The notes under the pieces: generated by a model
Told to the model about the DNA's origin: nothing
Databases searched by the model: none
Seen by the model: only the letters and a program-made list of their open reading frames with translations
Position numbers and translations under genes: made by a program
DNA from: Rhododendron vialii
Lineage: Eukaryota > Streptophyta > Magnoliopsida > Ericales > Ericaceae
DNA length: 64,000 nt
Direction of reading: 5' to 3'
Assembly: GCF_030253575.1 (NCBI RefSeq)
Contig: NC_080561.1
Coordinates: forward strand, 5,757,001-5,821,000
Part shown: positions 23,601 through 35,700 of the stretch, in pieces
Position numbering within the stretch: the stretch's first letter is position 1
How the letters are laid out: each line of letters begins with the position of its first letter

Positions 23601-24262
23601 CCTTGCAATTTTCCCCCTACTTAAATTTGAGATTGCAGATTGGAGTGTTTCATGTCCAATGACGCATTTCATTCAAACTTCTACTCAATTCAAGTGTAAG
23701 TTTGAAGGGTTGAAGACGGATTTACAACGAACAGAACTGAAATTCTCACCCTTTTTCTCATTTTCTGGCTTCTGTTCATCGAAATAACTAAAATTATCTA
23801 CTTTATGTTATTGACAGCACAGTAAACCACATTCCTGAAGAAACCCCAAGAAAGCATCACGATTTGAAATTAGTAATTATTAATCAACTAAATAACATGA
23901 TAAGTTAAAACATTTGGCGAAAATTCGGATAACCCTGTTCCTTATATCCCAATGCAATTCAAAGAATCACCAAGCACAAAACAAAGAGCAGGAGACATGG
24001 TCATGTAATATTTCAAAATAGCCTTCGCTCCTTGCTCGTGCTCCCGCACACGCCCCCAGCTTATGAGGAAACCATCAAAGACGAATATAAATAAACACCA
24101 TAAACAAAAGCTTCTACCCCCAGAATTGATAGATCGAAAAGTAATGGAAAAAAAGGAAGGAGGACTAACCATGGATGAGACAATAAGACCCATCTCGTTT
24201 GGAATGCTTTTACCATGTCTCAACACCCAGTATCTGTTTCCTAGGAAAGACGACGTCGCCAT
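20610..24262 (-). CDS. Histidine phosphatase family protein (phosphoglycerate mutase-like)
   Basis: Six exons join in frame: 24170-24262, 22579-22659, 22091-22219, 21374-21436, 21075-21199 and 20610-20799, giving 226 residues. The N-terminus NRYWVLRHGKSIPNE carries the catalytic RHG motif (His16). YSPFSRTSHTA gives the second phosphate-binding arginine, and ILVVSHGDPL contains the second catalytic histidine (His172). EDLRERFFGP lies between. This pattern matches the small plant 'phosphoglycerate mutase family' proteins, which are probably phosphatases rather than glycolytic mutases; the substrate is unknown. The third exon must end at AAG followed by GC to keep the frame (PQCK joined to VVEDLRERFF), so that intron is GC-AG. 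A (CT)n(CA)n tract on the plus strand lies right upstream of the ATG. Confidence 0.93.
22980..23560. repeat. Motif-rich repeat in the phosphatase intron
   Basis: Both ends are made of repeated gaatcg/gtgaatc motifs in opposite orientations, with ordinary AT-rich sequence between. It resembles the hAT-like elements with motif-built interiors elsewhere in the window, but its termini and target duplication are unclear. Confidence 0.4.
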
Positions 24263-24264
24263 TG

Positions 24265-24265
<1 letters not shown>

Positions 24266-24305
<40 letters not shown>

Positions 24306-24306
24306 G
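24266..24306. repeat. (CT)n(CA)n compound microsatellite
   Basis: Sits just upstream of the start codon of the histidine-phosphatase gene, in its likely 5' UTR. Confidence 0.9.
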
Positions 24307-26723
24307 AGGCAGAAGTGCGCGCTTGGAACACAAGCGAGGAAAGGAAATCGAAAGTACATCGATGATAGAAAAAGGCGTAAACTGCACTTTGACACCTTGT
24401 GGTTTGGGCGTAATGCGGATTGACCACTATCATTTTTTAAATCTTGCACATAACCATCCTCTCAAATGTATGCCTCCCCCGGAACTGAAGGAGCATGCTC
24501 TGCGGAACGCCGTTCTTACCGAGGTTGTATGTTTTTCAGCCTACTCAAGTCCAACCCATTTGGACCCAAGAGGTTCTAACCATAGAGCACACATATCCAA
24601 GGAACTAAATTTTGTAGGTCCTTGGACAGATTCCACTTTTCTTTCTTATTGTCAGATAGTACAAAAAGTAATGAAATAGGTGATTGTTCTTGAATCAATA
24701 ATCAGGATTTTGGATGAATTGATTTTCATTTCCAAGAAAAAAAAGAAGAGAGAAAAATGAAAATAATGATTAGAGATAAAGGGTTATAAGTGGAGAGTAA
24801 TGATTGAAAGTATGAGTAATAAATATTTTTTGAGTTAGAAATTTTTTTTCAAAAACCAAACCAAACAAGGCATCAATCATTCACAAAAACCTGATCCGAT
24901 ACAAAGTAACAAGATGCAGGCACACCATCTAACAGCCAAATTGCCCAGAGGAGGGGCTGTAGCTTAATCCAAATCTAAGACAGGTAAAGTTCTCTTTCGC
25001 AATTGCGAATTAGAATGCAAATGCAAATATATATACTACGCGGGCCTTGAACTTAAAGCAAGGCATACTAGGAAGCCAAATAGAAGTCAGTGACAACATA
25101 AGCCCGGTCTAACATTTATAACCCGGACTATATCAGTCACAACGAAATAGGTATTCTTTCATTTTGTCTGACTAAAACTGGAGCTGAAAGGAGATTACAT
25201 GTGTGATAAAGAAAAAGGACAGAAAAATTTGCAAACATAAAGTAATGCTATGGACCTTAGGAAGTTGCCAATATGGCACTCTTTGCATCCCTTGCTTTTG
25301 CATGATCATTGAAGCATATTCCGGCTTGATTTGAAGGAAGAAAGTAAATGCGAAGCTCTTCATTTGATAGCTTTGAAGGCCTCTGATCTACAAATCCATT
25401 GGACTTAAGAACCAAACGATTTTTTCTCCCTAAATTTATTCATCTCTACTCCCGAGCAAAAAAAAAAGTAGCAATGTCATTGCACCGGATCAAAAAAAAA
25501 AGTCATTGCACCATGTTTGTGCCATTTTGCCAAAATCTCGAATCCAGACCATTAAATTACAAACCCCTCATTTTTCGATGCAAATTAAATGGCTCGGATG
25601 ATGTGCTAAATTAGAGGATAAATTTGACAACAAAAATGAAGGATGGAGAGAGTTTTGCCGCTCTCGATGCCAAATTTTGGCTGTGGCCCAAGGGTGGACT
25701 TGCTCTCGGTAGCAGTCCATTTCATTTTCAGTTTAACATGCTATTAAGAGGTTTTTTCCCACTTTATTCCGCAATCGTTCCTGATTAATCTCTACCTACA
25801 GCTGAACTAAACTGTATATTTGTCCCCGGTCCCTACCTCACAAGAACATCACATCCATGAGAATCACATGGTAAAACCTTATTAGGGTTTACGAAAATGT
25901 AGTTGAGTCTGATTCTGTTCACAAAATTTACGAATGAATCGGCCTAGGATAAAAATTGATACCCAACATAACAATGATTTTTTATTTTTTATTTATGAAG
26001 GTCAAGAGGGTAATTTCACTTACCAACATGACAATGATTTGTAAACATTTCACGATGCTTACATATAATGGGTAGACATTATAGTTTCTCTAATTCTGGG
26101 TGAAAGCAAACTTCAGAAAGTTTGCTAAAGTTGTCATTTTCTCACAATGCTCGAAGAAGTTATAGAGGTATATTTCCAGACAATTCAGGGATTTTTTGCA
26201 GAACCAAGTTTCATATGGGAAAATGACACCATTTGAATTATCTAGACCAACAAATAAATACATTTTCCCATCCAGAGTTTCAACGAAGACAGGTTAACAA
26301 TCCAATTAAAAACATCACATCCAGCAGTTTGGATTGGTAAATAAAACATAAGAGTACTTATTCACAATCAAAAACCAAGGAAAAAAACCAAGGCCTCAAC
26401 CTTTAATTACCTAATTCTAAAAAGGAAATCAACTACACTACAAAAATAGACTATGACCTTTCTTTTTCTTTTTTTGGTTGGACGGTCAGGGGTGTCTCGC
26501 CTGTCCGGACTAGCTTAGGTGCAACTTGACTATTCCCCTCCCTGGTTCGGTCAAGGGCAAGACATCCACACCGGGACTAGAGGATTCACAAGAGACCCCA
26601 AGAAGTTGCCAAGTTTGGAGCTCATGTCTATTGCCACTTGAGCTCCCTTGAGGTTGACCTTTCTTTAATATATACACGCCCAGAACACAACAAAAACAGT
26701 AGTAAGACGTTTCTCTAATAGGT
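24307..26723. other. Intergenic, no gene seen
   Basis: Divider between two minus-strand genes. The stretch at about 26480-26660 looks like a dispersed repeat (phrase 'ggggtgtctcgcctgtccgg'). Short open frames at 25172-25363 and elsewhere have no recognisable content. The last part before 26724 is probably the 3' UTR of the WD40 gene. Confidence 0.5.
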
Positions 26724-29700
26724 TTAAGATCTCTTTTGATTTCTTAAGTTACCATATCTTCGGGAAACCCCTGCATCAGATAGGGTATCCCACACCTGCA
26801 AATAAAGGCAAAAGCAACTCGTCACTTATGTTGCATGGGGCTTCCACACACACACACAGATGCAAAACCATGAAGCACAAAATGTTACTCACTTCCAGTG
26901 TTCCCTTGGAGCCTCCTATGGCCAGCAAAAAGGGGCTATCCTCTGAGAAGGAAATGGAATACACATCTCCCTGACAACAATATGAACAGGATGGATAAAG
27001 CACCTCAGATGTTCTACCAAACATGAAGAATCTTTATTACGTCGCAGTTGTACATTTAAAGCAAAAAAAAAAACTACATACGGCTCTCGGATTGTAAGAT
27101 GAAACCCATGATGGCTGCTTGTTTGACAAATCCCAGAGTTTAACCTGCAACAATCAAGAGTAGTCAGTGAAGAAACCACAAATCATACAAATTTGAGGAT
27201 ATGGAGGCCAACTGAAATGTATAGGTGAAAAGATTACCATTCTATCAGTGGATCCCGTTGCAAGAAGCTATGACAATCAGTAGGACAAAGAGTTACAACA
27301 GCAATACAGTTAAGTCGAGCATTAAAGACATATCTATAGAGAGAGGAGAGATGTGTACATTTGGCACCAAAGGATTATAGGAGATTGTGCAAACTTCTTT
27401 ATCATGTGCATGGAGGGTGAAACTGGGCTTCGAATCCGAAGATTGATCAGACTTAGCAGCTCTGATATCAAAACCACTAACTGTACCATTTTCAAGACTG
27501 ACCTAAAACACAATTTGATGGTGACATTTTGTTATAAGAGGACTCCAAAAAAAACACACCACAGAGAGCCTGCCACTGCAATACAAAAAACCTTGTGCCA
27601 TGCATTGGGGACAAGAAGTTGAACATAGTTTGAGAAAGATAGAGGATAAACATACCACAAATGAATGCTCAGTGTGTGGATCCCAAGCCATGCTTTCAAC
27701 ATCAGCTGAAACAGACCACTTGAATCCTGTATGAGATGGTATCCTTCCATCCTTCTGCAGTAATAAACACGAATCTAATCAAAATAGTGCCAAGGTAATA
27801 TAGATTACAATGATAGTTCCAATTCATAGATCAATAGGGGTGTCAAATGGGTGAATTTGGGCCAAATTGGGTACGTTGTAACAGGGTTGGGTCTTTAATG
27901 GGTCATTGACCCATTTAGAACCCATTAGTTATGACTTATGAGCCTAAGAGCATCTCCAATCCTTACCCATTTTGTCACCCAAATTTGGGAAGACTCAAAC
28001 CCATACCTATTTTTTCAAACCTTATTTTCACTCATTAATTACAATTGTGCCACTCATTAATCACAGGTGTGCCATTCTGTAATAGATTTGGGTTAAAAAA
28101 ATGTGTTTAGCATTTGAGATGCCTTACCCAAATCAAGCTTACAACCCAAATCTCTCCCCAAATTTGGGTGAAAAAAGGGTAAGGATTGGATGTGCTCTTC
28201 TTAACCATACCCAACCCGGCCCATTTAGAACCCATTAATTATGAGCCTAATTACTCATATCCAACCCGACCCGCTCATTAACCCAATTATATATATATGT
28301 GTGTGTGTATTAAAATTTTAAAATGACTAAAATACTCATGTACGCTGAAATGACCCTATTACCCCTATACATAAAATTTTGGATGTAAACTTTTAGAAGC
28401 TCAACTTTCTCCCACACAGAAGAAACCAGACCTAGAAAAAAAACTCAAAATGCTTTTTCTCCTCCTCAAGCCTCTCCAAGAGGAGACCCTCCATCAACTT
28501 CTGCTGATCATTGAGCCTTTCCTCTCACAATTCAGCCTCTTCAATACACTCCTCGGCAGACCTTCGAATCTCGTCGGGTTGCTTCTTTGATTTCAACAAC
28601 TTAGTATGAACTTCAAGAAAGGAACGAAATTCCTTCTCCTTACCTACGAGTTCGTCCTCCCGCGACTTGATCGATTTCCTAACCAAATCAAGCTCTTGGT
28701 TGTCTCTTTCACTGATTCTCGAAGCGATTCCAAGTTCTTCTTTCTGCAGTGGAGTTCATTGATGCATTCACCAAAGCAGTTGTCGGTTGAGTCCAATTGC
28801 TCGTCGAAATCCTTCCATTCGAGCGCCAATATCAAGGAGACCCACTAATGGGTTATGTTCATGTTGTTGGGTCACCATTAGTAAATGGGTTAGATGGGTT
28901 GGGACTCATTCTAACCCAACTAATAAATGGGTTGGGTTGGGTCTATTTTTCAATGGATGGGTGTGGATTTATTAATGGGTTTCTGTTCAATTTGCCACCC
29001 CTATTTAAGATTTTATTGATAACTACCATAAGCACCCACAATGCTATTACAATGCAACACAATAGATGAACGCAAGTTATCAATATCAATATCCATTAAA
29101 AAATCAGATTACCAGGACCACTGTATGATCGAAGGATCCACTAAGTAAAACTTGCGGCACGTGATGATTCCATGCAACGGCTTGAACCTGAAACCAAATT
29201 ATAGGAAGGTGAATGCACTTTTACTTCTTTATTTGATAGGTTGAGCAAGGTGCCACAAACACATATAATTAATCTAGTCAAAACGGAAAAGAAAAATTCA
29301 CTTATGATTTATTGTACAAACACTAGTGTTGAGTGAATGTGTATAGAAACATTTGTTCATAAGCATGAGATAAGACACAATAGGAGGACTAAGAAGATGC
29401 ATACATTTATCATGTATTCTACATTATATAAGGGAAATAAAACACATAGGGAGATTAAGGTGCAACACTTGCCTTGTCTGCATGGTGCGCCATGGTAATA
29501 TCGCATTTTCCAGTCGCCACATCCCAAATCTTGACTAGTTTGTCTGCACTAGCACTAGCAAGTATATTCCTGTACATGGATTGTAGTTCATAACAAATGA
29601 CTTGTGCTGAAGTTTAGCACCAATATACCACTTAACAAATCAAACAAAAGAGAGGAAACCTCCCCAGACCTGTACTCCTTGTTCCAAGCAAGACCAAGCA

Positions 29701-32700
29701 CTGCAGCAGTGTGGCTGTCCTCCTTGTACTTGATTGATTTCTAACACAAAGAGATTACCCATAATAAGCAGTAGCAGAAGAAAGTGGAATCATTGTGATG
29801 CAGATCACAAGGAGGCCGACAAATTGCTTCGTTTCAAATAGAACCACTTCTACCCCATTGGGTTGATGTAATCACCAATTTACACTTACAAAAGATCTTA
29901 TTTACAGTCACTGAGGCGGGGTATTCATTTGGTGTGATGTAAATTTTATAGTGATCACAGAATTCTGGGTATTTTCCTAATTTCAAACGGAGGTCGTGAG
30001 TTGTCATGGGGGTCAATGTATGCAACTTGTTCACATATATGCACAATGTTACTTTGACAACAACATCCTGATAAGCCCTCAATAGCAGTGTTCTAAAAGT
30101 CGCTCGGCGTTCGTCGCTCGGTCGACCACCTTCGAGCTTCGAGACCTATTAATCGCCGATTAATCGGCTTGTAGCAATTAGTCGGGTTTTCATTTATTTA
30201 TATATAAATATATACTCCCCAATGACAACTCTTATAAAAAATTGAACATTCATCTATCAATCCATCAACATCAATTGTTTTTCAAATATGACATAGAAAT
30301 CTCTTCTTTACAGAAAACTGTTAACATGATTATAACACCAGCTGGTACTGGGTATGGGCCGTTCATTTATTAGTCACTTACCAATTATAATAACTTTATT
30401 TATATACACCAAACAGTACTACACTTCGTTTTAAGATTTAATAAAAAATATTACTACACTTTGTTTCTAGAATCACTAACGTGTCACAAACTAATGTTCG
30501 AGGTCGGTAAAGACGTGGAATGAGAGGAGATCTTGAATTTGAGAGAGAGAGAGAGAGAGAGAGGCGATAGGCGGCTCGGAGATCTCGTGTTTTAGGATTT
30601 CACAAAGATAGACAGGTGATTCCGAGATCGATCAATCGATGACTGGGTGTTGAACAAGCCCTAAAAACTGTGATTCGAAGCCCTTAAACTGGTATGAGTA
30701 TATAACAGTTACACCCTTTGATTTTTCAAAATTATAAATTTTACCCTATTAATCACCAAATAGCCGACTAATCGCCCATTAACCAATTAATCGACTAATT
30801 GTCGCTAGACGCTGACCGACTAATCGCCGGTTAATCGCCGACTAACTCTGATTAACCTCCCGACCTACTAATTCAATCGACTAGGCATTAATCTAATCGG
30901 TTAGGCCAAATTTCCGATTAATCGGCTATTAATCGGTGATTAAATCCTTCTTTTAGAACACTGCTCAATAGTGTAAATAAAGGGCTTATCTCTCTCGTTT
31001 TTGTCATACTCGCGCACAATTTGCTTTATTTGAATGATCGGAGTTGGTGATTTTGACCTTTACAGGTTAACTGTAAGAATAAGGCATCAATCCATAGGGT
31101 ATCCAAGGCCCCGAGGCCACATAGTACCCTGCGGCCAAGCCCGAAATGTCATAAAAAGAAGATTTGAAGCATACTCGGGATGCCCAAGGGTCAGGGAAGT
31201 GAGAGATACGAGGATTTTACCAAAACAAATTATTTCTGATCCAAACCACTTGGGTTAGAAAGTAGACTCAACAAGCTTTCCAATGGTCTAAAGAACACGC
31301 AAATCTGAGTTCGGAGTGTCCGGAATGAGCCCGCAAAGTTTTTTTTTTCGAGGCAAAAAGAAAGTTTTATTAACTCATAACACGAAGTACAGAGCTAATA
31401 GGATTACGAATACACCAGCCTGACCATCCATGACCCTCTTCTCCTAACCACGCGGAGGATACTGATTTAGGCCCAACAGGCTAAGCCCAAACTAGGAGGA
31501 AAAAACCCAAACGACTGATAAGGAACCAACCCAACTCCCATTGGGACAACGCCAAAAACACCTATCGGGGCAAGCCCATAACACCTATTGGGCCAAGCCC
31601 AGCACCTAAAAACAGCAAACCCTAACAACACCAAAACCCTAAAACCTCCGAAAGAAACCTAAAGCAAACAGCAAGGGGCCGCCGCCATCGATCCACCACG
31701 CAAAGTTGTGCAAGAAGAGTAGAAGAAGAGCCTGCAGAATCCAGCAAGCAGTGGTATCGATATCCCAAATCATGGGTATCAATACCCAAGCCATTCCAGA
31801 GCCAAACAACACTTATCAATACCCCAACACTTGGGTATGATACCCAAGCCACTTCGCGAACATTTCGGTGGCAATTTTGTAATTAACTTATTAAGGGGGT
31901 ATACATACCATCCTTGATCCGTTTTTAGGGCGTCCTTCATTTTAGCACTTCTCCCTCTACCTCCCTCTTCTCTTCTCTAGCTCTCTTTCTCTCTTCAAAG
32001 GTCTTCAATGGAGGAGGATTGCTAAGGTTTTGGGATAGATTTCCTTCATTAATGTTATAAGTATTCACGTTCTTTATATAAATCTAACTTTTATTTCCGT
32101 TTTTCTCCATGTTTTGCATTCTCTCTTCTTCTCCATTGAAGTGTTCTTCGTCCATGGAGGAGTAAACTCAAGGCTTGGTCATAGGGTGATTTATACCCCA
32201 TGACTTTGGTAGTTTAATGGCTTCTCTCTATTTTGTGCTTAATCTATGTTTGTGAATGGATTAAGTTCTTACCTATTTGATCCAAAGCTAGGGTTAAATC
32301 TTTGCTTATGTGTAGGAAATAAACCTTGGCACACATAATACTTAGATCCATGTCACTCTATGTGTTTGATAAAATGCCTCAAAGAACTTGTTGAGCTCTA
32401 ATCTTTGGTCTAAAACTAGAGATGTTAACTTCTTTGATTGGGTTTAGTCTATAGACAAGTCTCTTGGCACACCCAATGCTTGGAACCATGGCTCTTTGTG
32501 TGTTCGATAAAATGCCTAAACGAGTTTTCATCCATTTCAAACCTCTTGTTATGAGTTAAACTAGATTTTCATGGTTAAATCTTCCGAGTGAGATCAAATG
32601 ATTGTGACTCTCACTTGAGTTATCAAAGAGAAGGATTAAACGGCCTAAGGTACGGGTGGATAATCCCCTAAACCTTGCCGCATTTAATTTTAGTTCAAAC

Positions 32701-35700
32701 TTCATTTTCTAGTCTAAATTAGGAGGTAAAGAGAGAATTCCACCCAAATCAACTCTAAAGGTCGCCCGTCCTAACGGCCAACAACCCCTTTGTAAAACAA
32801 ACCTCCGGCCAAGCTACATTGGCTCCCTATGGATTCGACCTCGGACTTCCAAGTTTATTATGCTACAACTGACCTAGCCCTACGCTTGGGGCGCTCTTTA
32901 CTACAACACACAATTAGGTCGCAAGCACATCCACAAAAAGGCCATGAGCAAGATTGTAGAATATCTTAAGTAGCCTAAATTTAAAATGGGAGAAACGGAG
33001 AATAAATTCACCATGTCACCTTCTTTCCATCTATCTTCTTCATCGTCTTCTTTTCAACAATACCACCTAACACCACTGATGGTTGGACTTCATCCATCTG
33101 ATAACAGCGACAATGATAGAAGTATTACGGCTAGTATACACTATAAGTTGGCACTACATTCTACAAAGATCGAGGTCCATAAATCACATACAATGTCCAA
33201 GTCCCATATTTCAATGGATGGTTCCATTGAACCTACAGCTATGAAGTTACCTGCCAAAAGGAAGAAAAACATTTAAAGACAATACACAGGGAAACATAGA
33301 AATAATGACCAATAAAGTTCCAAAAAGAAGGGCGACCTGGGTGCAGCAGAGGATCCAATGTAGGCACAAGAGGGTCACATGACCCTTCTGAAATAATCGG
33401 GATTTTTTTGTGTGTAAATCAAAATAGGAAGTAATATGTATTAAACTACCCCAAGTAGGGTAGGATGGACGCCTAGTGCAAGTGGTAAGGTCTTCGGCTT
33501 TCCACTTAAGTGGTCACGAGTTAGAAACTCGGTAACCCCCTTCAATTATTTCTCTTTACAGTAATGATGATACACACACAGCAAAAATACACAGATTTTG
33601 TGCACAATTCCGTTGTGGGCAAGGACGGAGCCAACATGTGAAAGGCCCACCCCCCCCCGGGATTTTATCCCCTACACTTTTTTTTGGAGTACACCTACTT
33701 AAAAAATGTTAGAGAAATTGAAAATTTTGGGTATAGGGCTTATTGTTTACTTTGTTTTCACGTACTTTCAACCAAATCAATGGACCACTTAAAAAATTGA
33801 ATGCTTGTTTCAAACGGCAAATAGCAAATTGCTAGTATTTTTTTATCTTTTGTGCTTATGTTTTTTATCTTTTGAACGGGATTCCTAACTCCACCAGCTG
33901 ACGCCAGGGGCCCACTATGGGTCCCACACAAACAATCTGAGCCGTTCATTAAATATAAAACAAGATTTCCAGGCTCCCCGCGAAAAATCAACTCAATCGT
34001 GATACCTATAGTTGCTCAATTCAATCATCTAAATTTCATTATCCTGAAATTCGAATGAAAAGTTAGATGATTAAATCGAGCACCTATAGGTATCGGATTG
34101 AGCTGATTTTTCGCGGGGACCCTTAAAAAAATGTTTTACATTTAATGAAGGGCTCAGATTGTTTGTGTGATCTGTGCACAAAATTTGTGCATTTTTGCTG
34201 TGTGTAGCCTTATTGTTCTTTGTAACTGGCTTATGCGTTTAGAAATAAAGAGTTGTTCAAAACTTGCTGCTAAAAAGAGTTGAACCGTTTAGAAACAAAG
34301 AGTTGTTCAGAACTTGCAGCTAAAAAGAGTTGAACAAGGTTCATTCTAGACTTAGGTAGTTGTAGTACCACAAAGCCAACCCATACAATTCTACAAATTA
34401 CTCAAATAAAAATGTAACGATCCAGTGAAAATGTAAAAACACTAATACATTCATTTTTTATTCTCGTTATATTTTTTTTGAACGCATATTCTCTTTATAT
34501 TGGATTGTGAGTATTTTTATTAAGTTTATGTTCAAAAGGTGATGCCTTTGTCTGAAATTTCTGGATCCACCATTGGGTGCCTTAGCTTCCTGCTAGAGCA
34601 GGACTTAGGCAGGGCAAGATGTATGCAGACTTACCCATTTTTGCAAAGGTTTTGTTTAAAAGTGGCGGACAATGGATTAGTTCTCACTCTCATTGGAAAT
34701 CAATAACACTGTTCTGACTCTCTTTCAATCTCGGAGTAACCACAAAGCCAAGTTGTTGCAAGGTAGCATACAATGTTAGACTTGATCACTAAGGAAAGGA
34801 AACAGAACATGTGAACTGGTGAAGGGAAACATTTTCCAAAAAACATTTGTTCAAGTATGTTACCTTTTTCACCACCTTTAATTGGGCAGTTGAGCCAGGC
34901 TAAGCAGAGGGGAAAAGCTGGAATGATGATATCGTGGTGAACGTACATGTTCAAATCACCACCGGCCAGGTCCTCATAGATCCAAACCTGTTTGTAACAT
35001 TAAACACGCCAATTGACTGACAAGCTTAAGATAAGAGAAAAGTGGGAGGAATAACACACTATTGTCTAGCAAGGAATAGCAAGTATTATATGCCTCTAGA
35101 TGGCTGACTTCATCCTCGGTACATGCACATATTAACACAGCATCCTCAGCCTTTATGATCACGTCCTCGAGCTCTTCAGAGTCATAATCCTAACACCAAC
35201 AACAAATCAGCCCCCAACTTAAAATACAATAACCAAAAAAAAAAAAAAAAAGCAAAGAACAAGAGAGAATGAATTCAATACTTGCACCATAACCCCCAAA
35301 GAAGTAACGAAATCCAAAATTTGTCAAACTTACAGCCTGACCCTGCAGATATGGGTCCATGTCGTTACTAGGATAATATGTGCCCCCAATCCCCGCACCA
35401 AAAATATCAATACCTGCAGCAATCTTGCTTGATCAAAAACCCATTAAAACATTTTTTGTATGGAAAAGACCAATTTCATTGTTACAATCAGTTTGGTTCC
35501 GGTTCACATTTCCTTAAACCTATGAGCTATATGACAAAACAATAACAAATGCTTCAAGGTTAATCCAGGTCTCAAGGAATGCAAAATCTCGGCAAGCAGT
35601 ATGTCCCAATTCAATTATCATAGATGAAATCAAGGGAGGGATGTACCGTCATCCTCATCATCGTAATCTTCCATGTTCAGCTCCTGTAAACCATCAGTTA

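Noticed and set aside
33460-33550. tRNA gene
   Set aside because: A- and B-box-like phrases are present but no cloverleaf can be formed; better explained as a SINE fragment.
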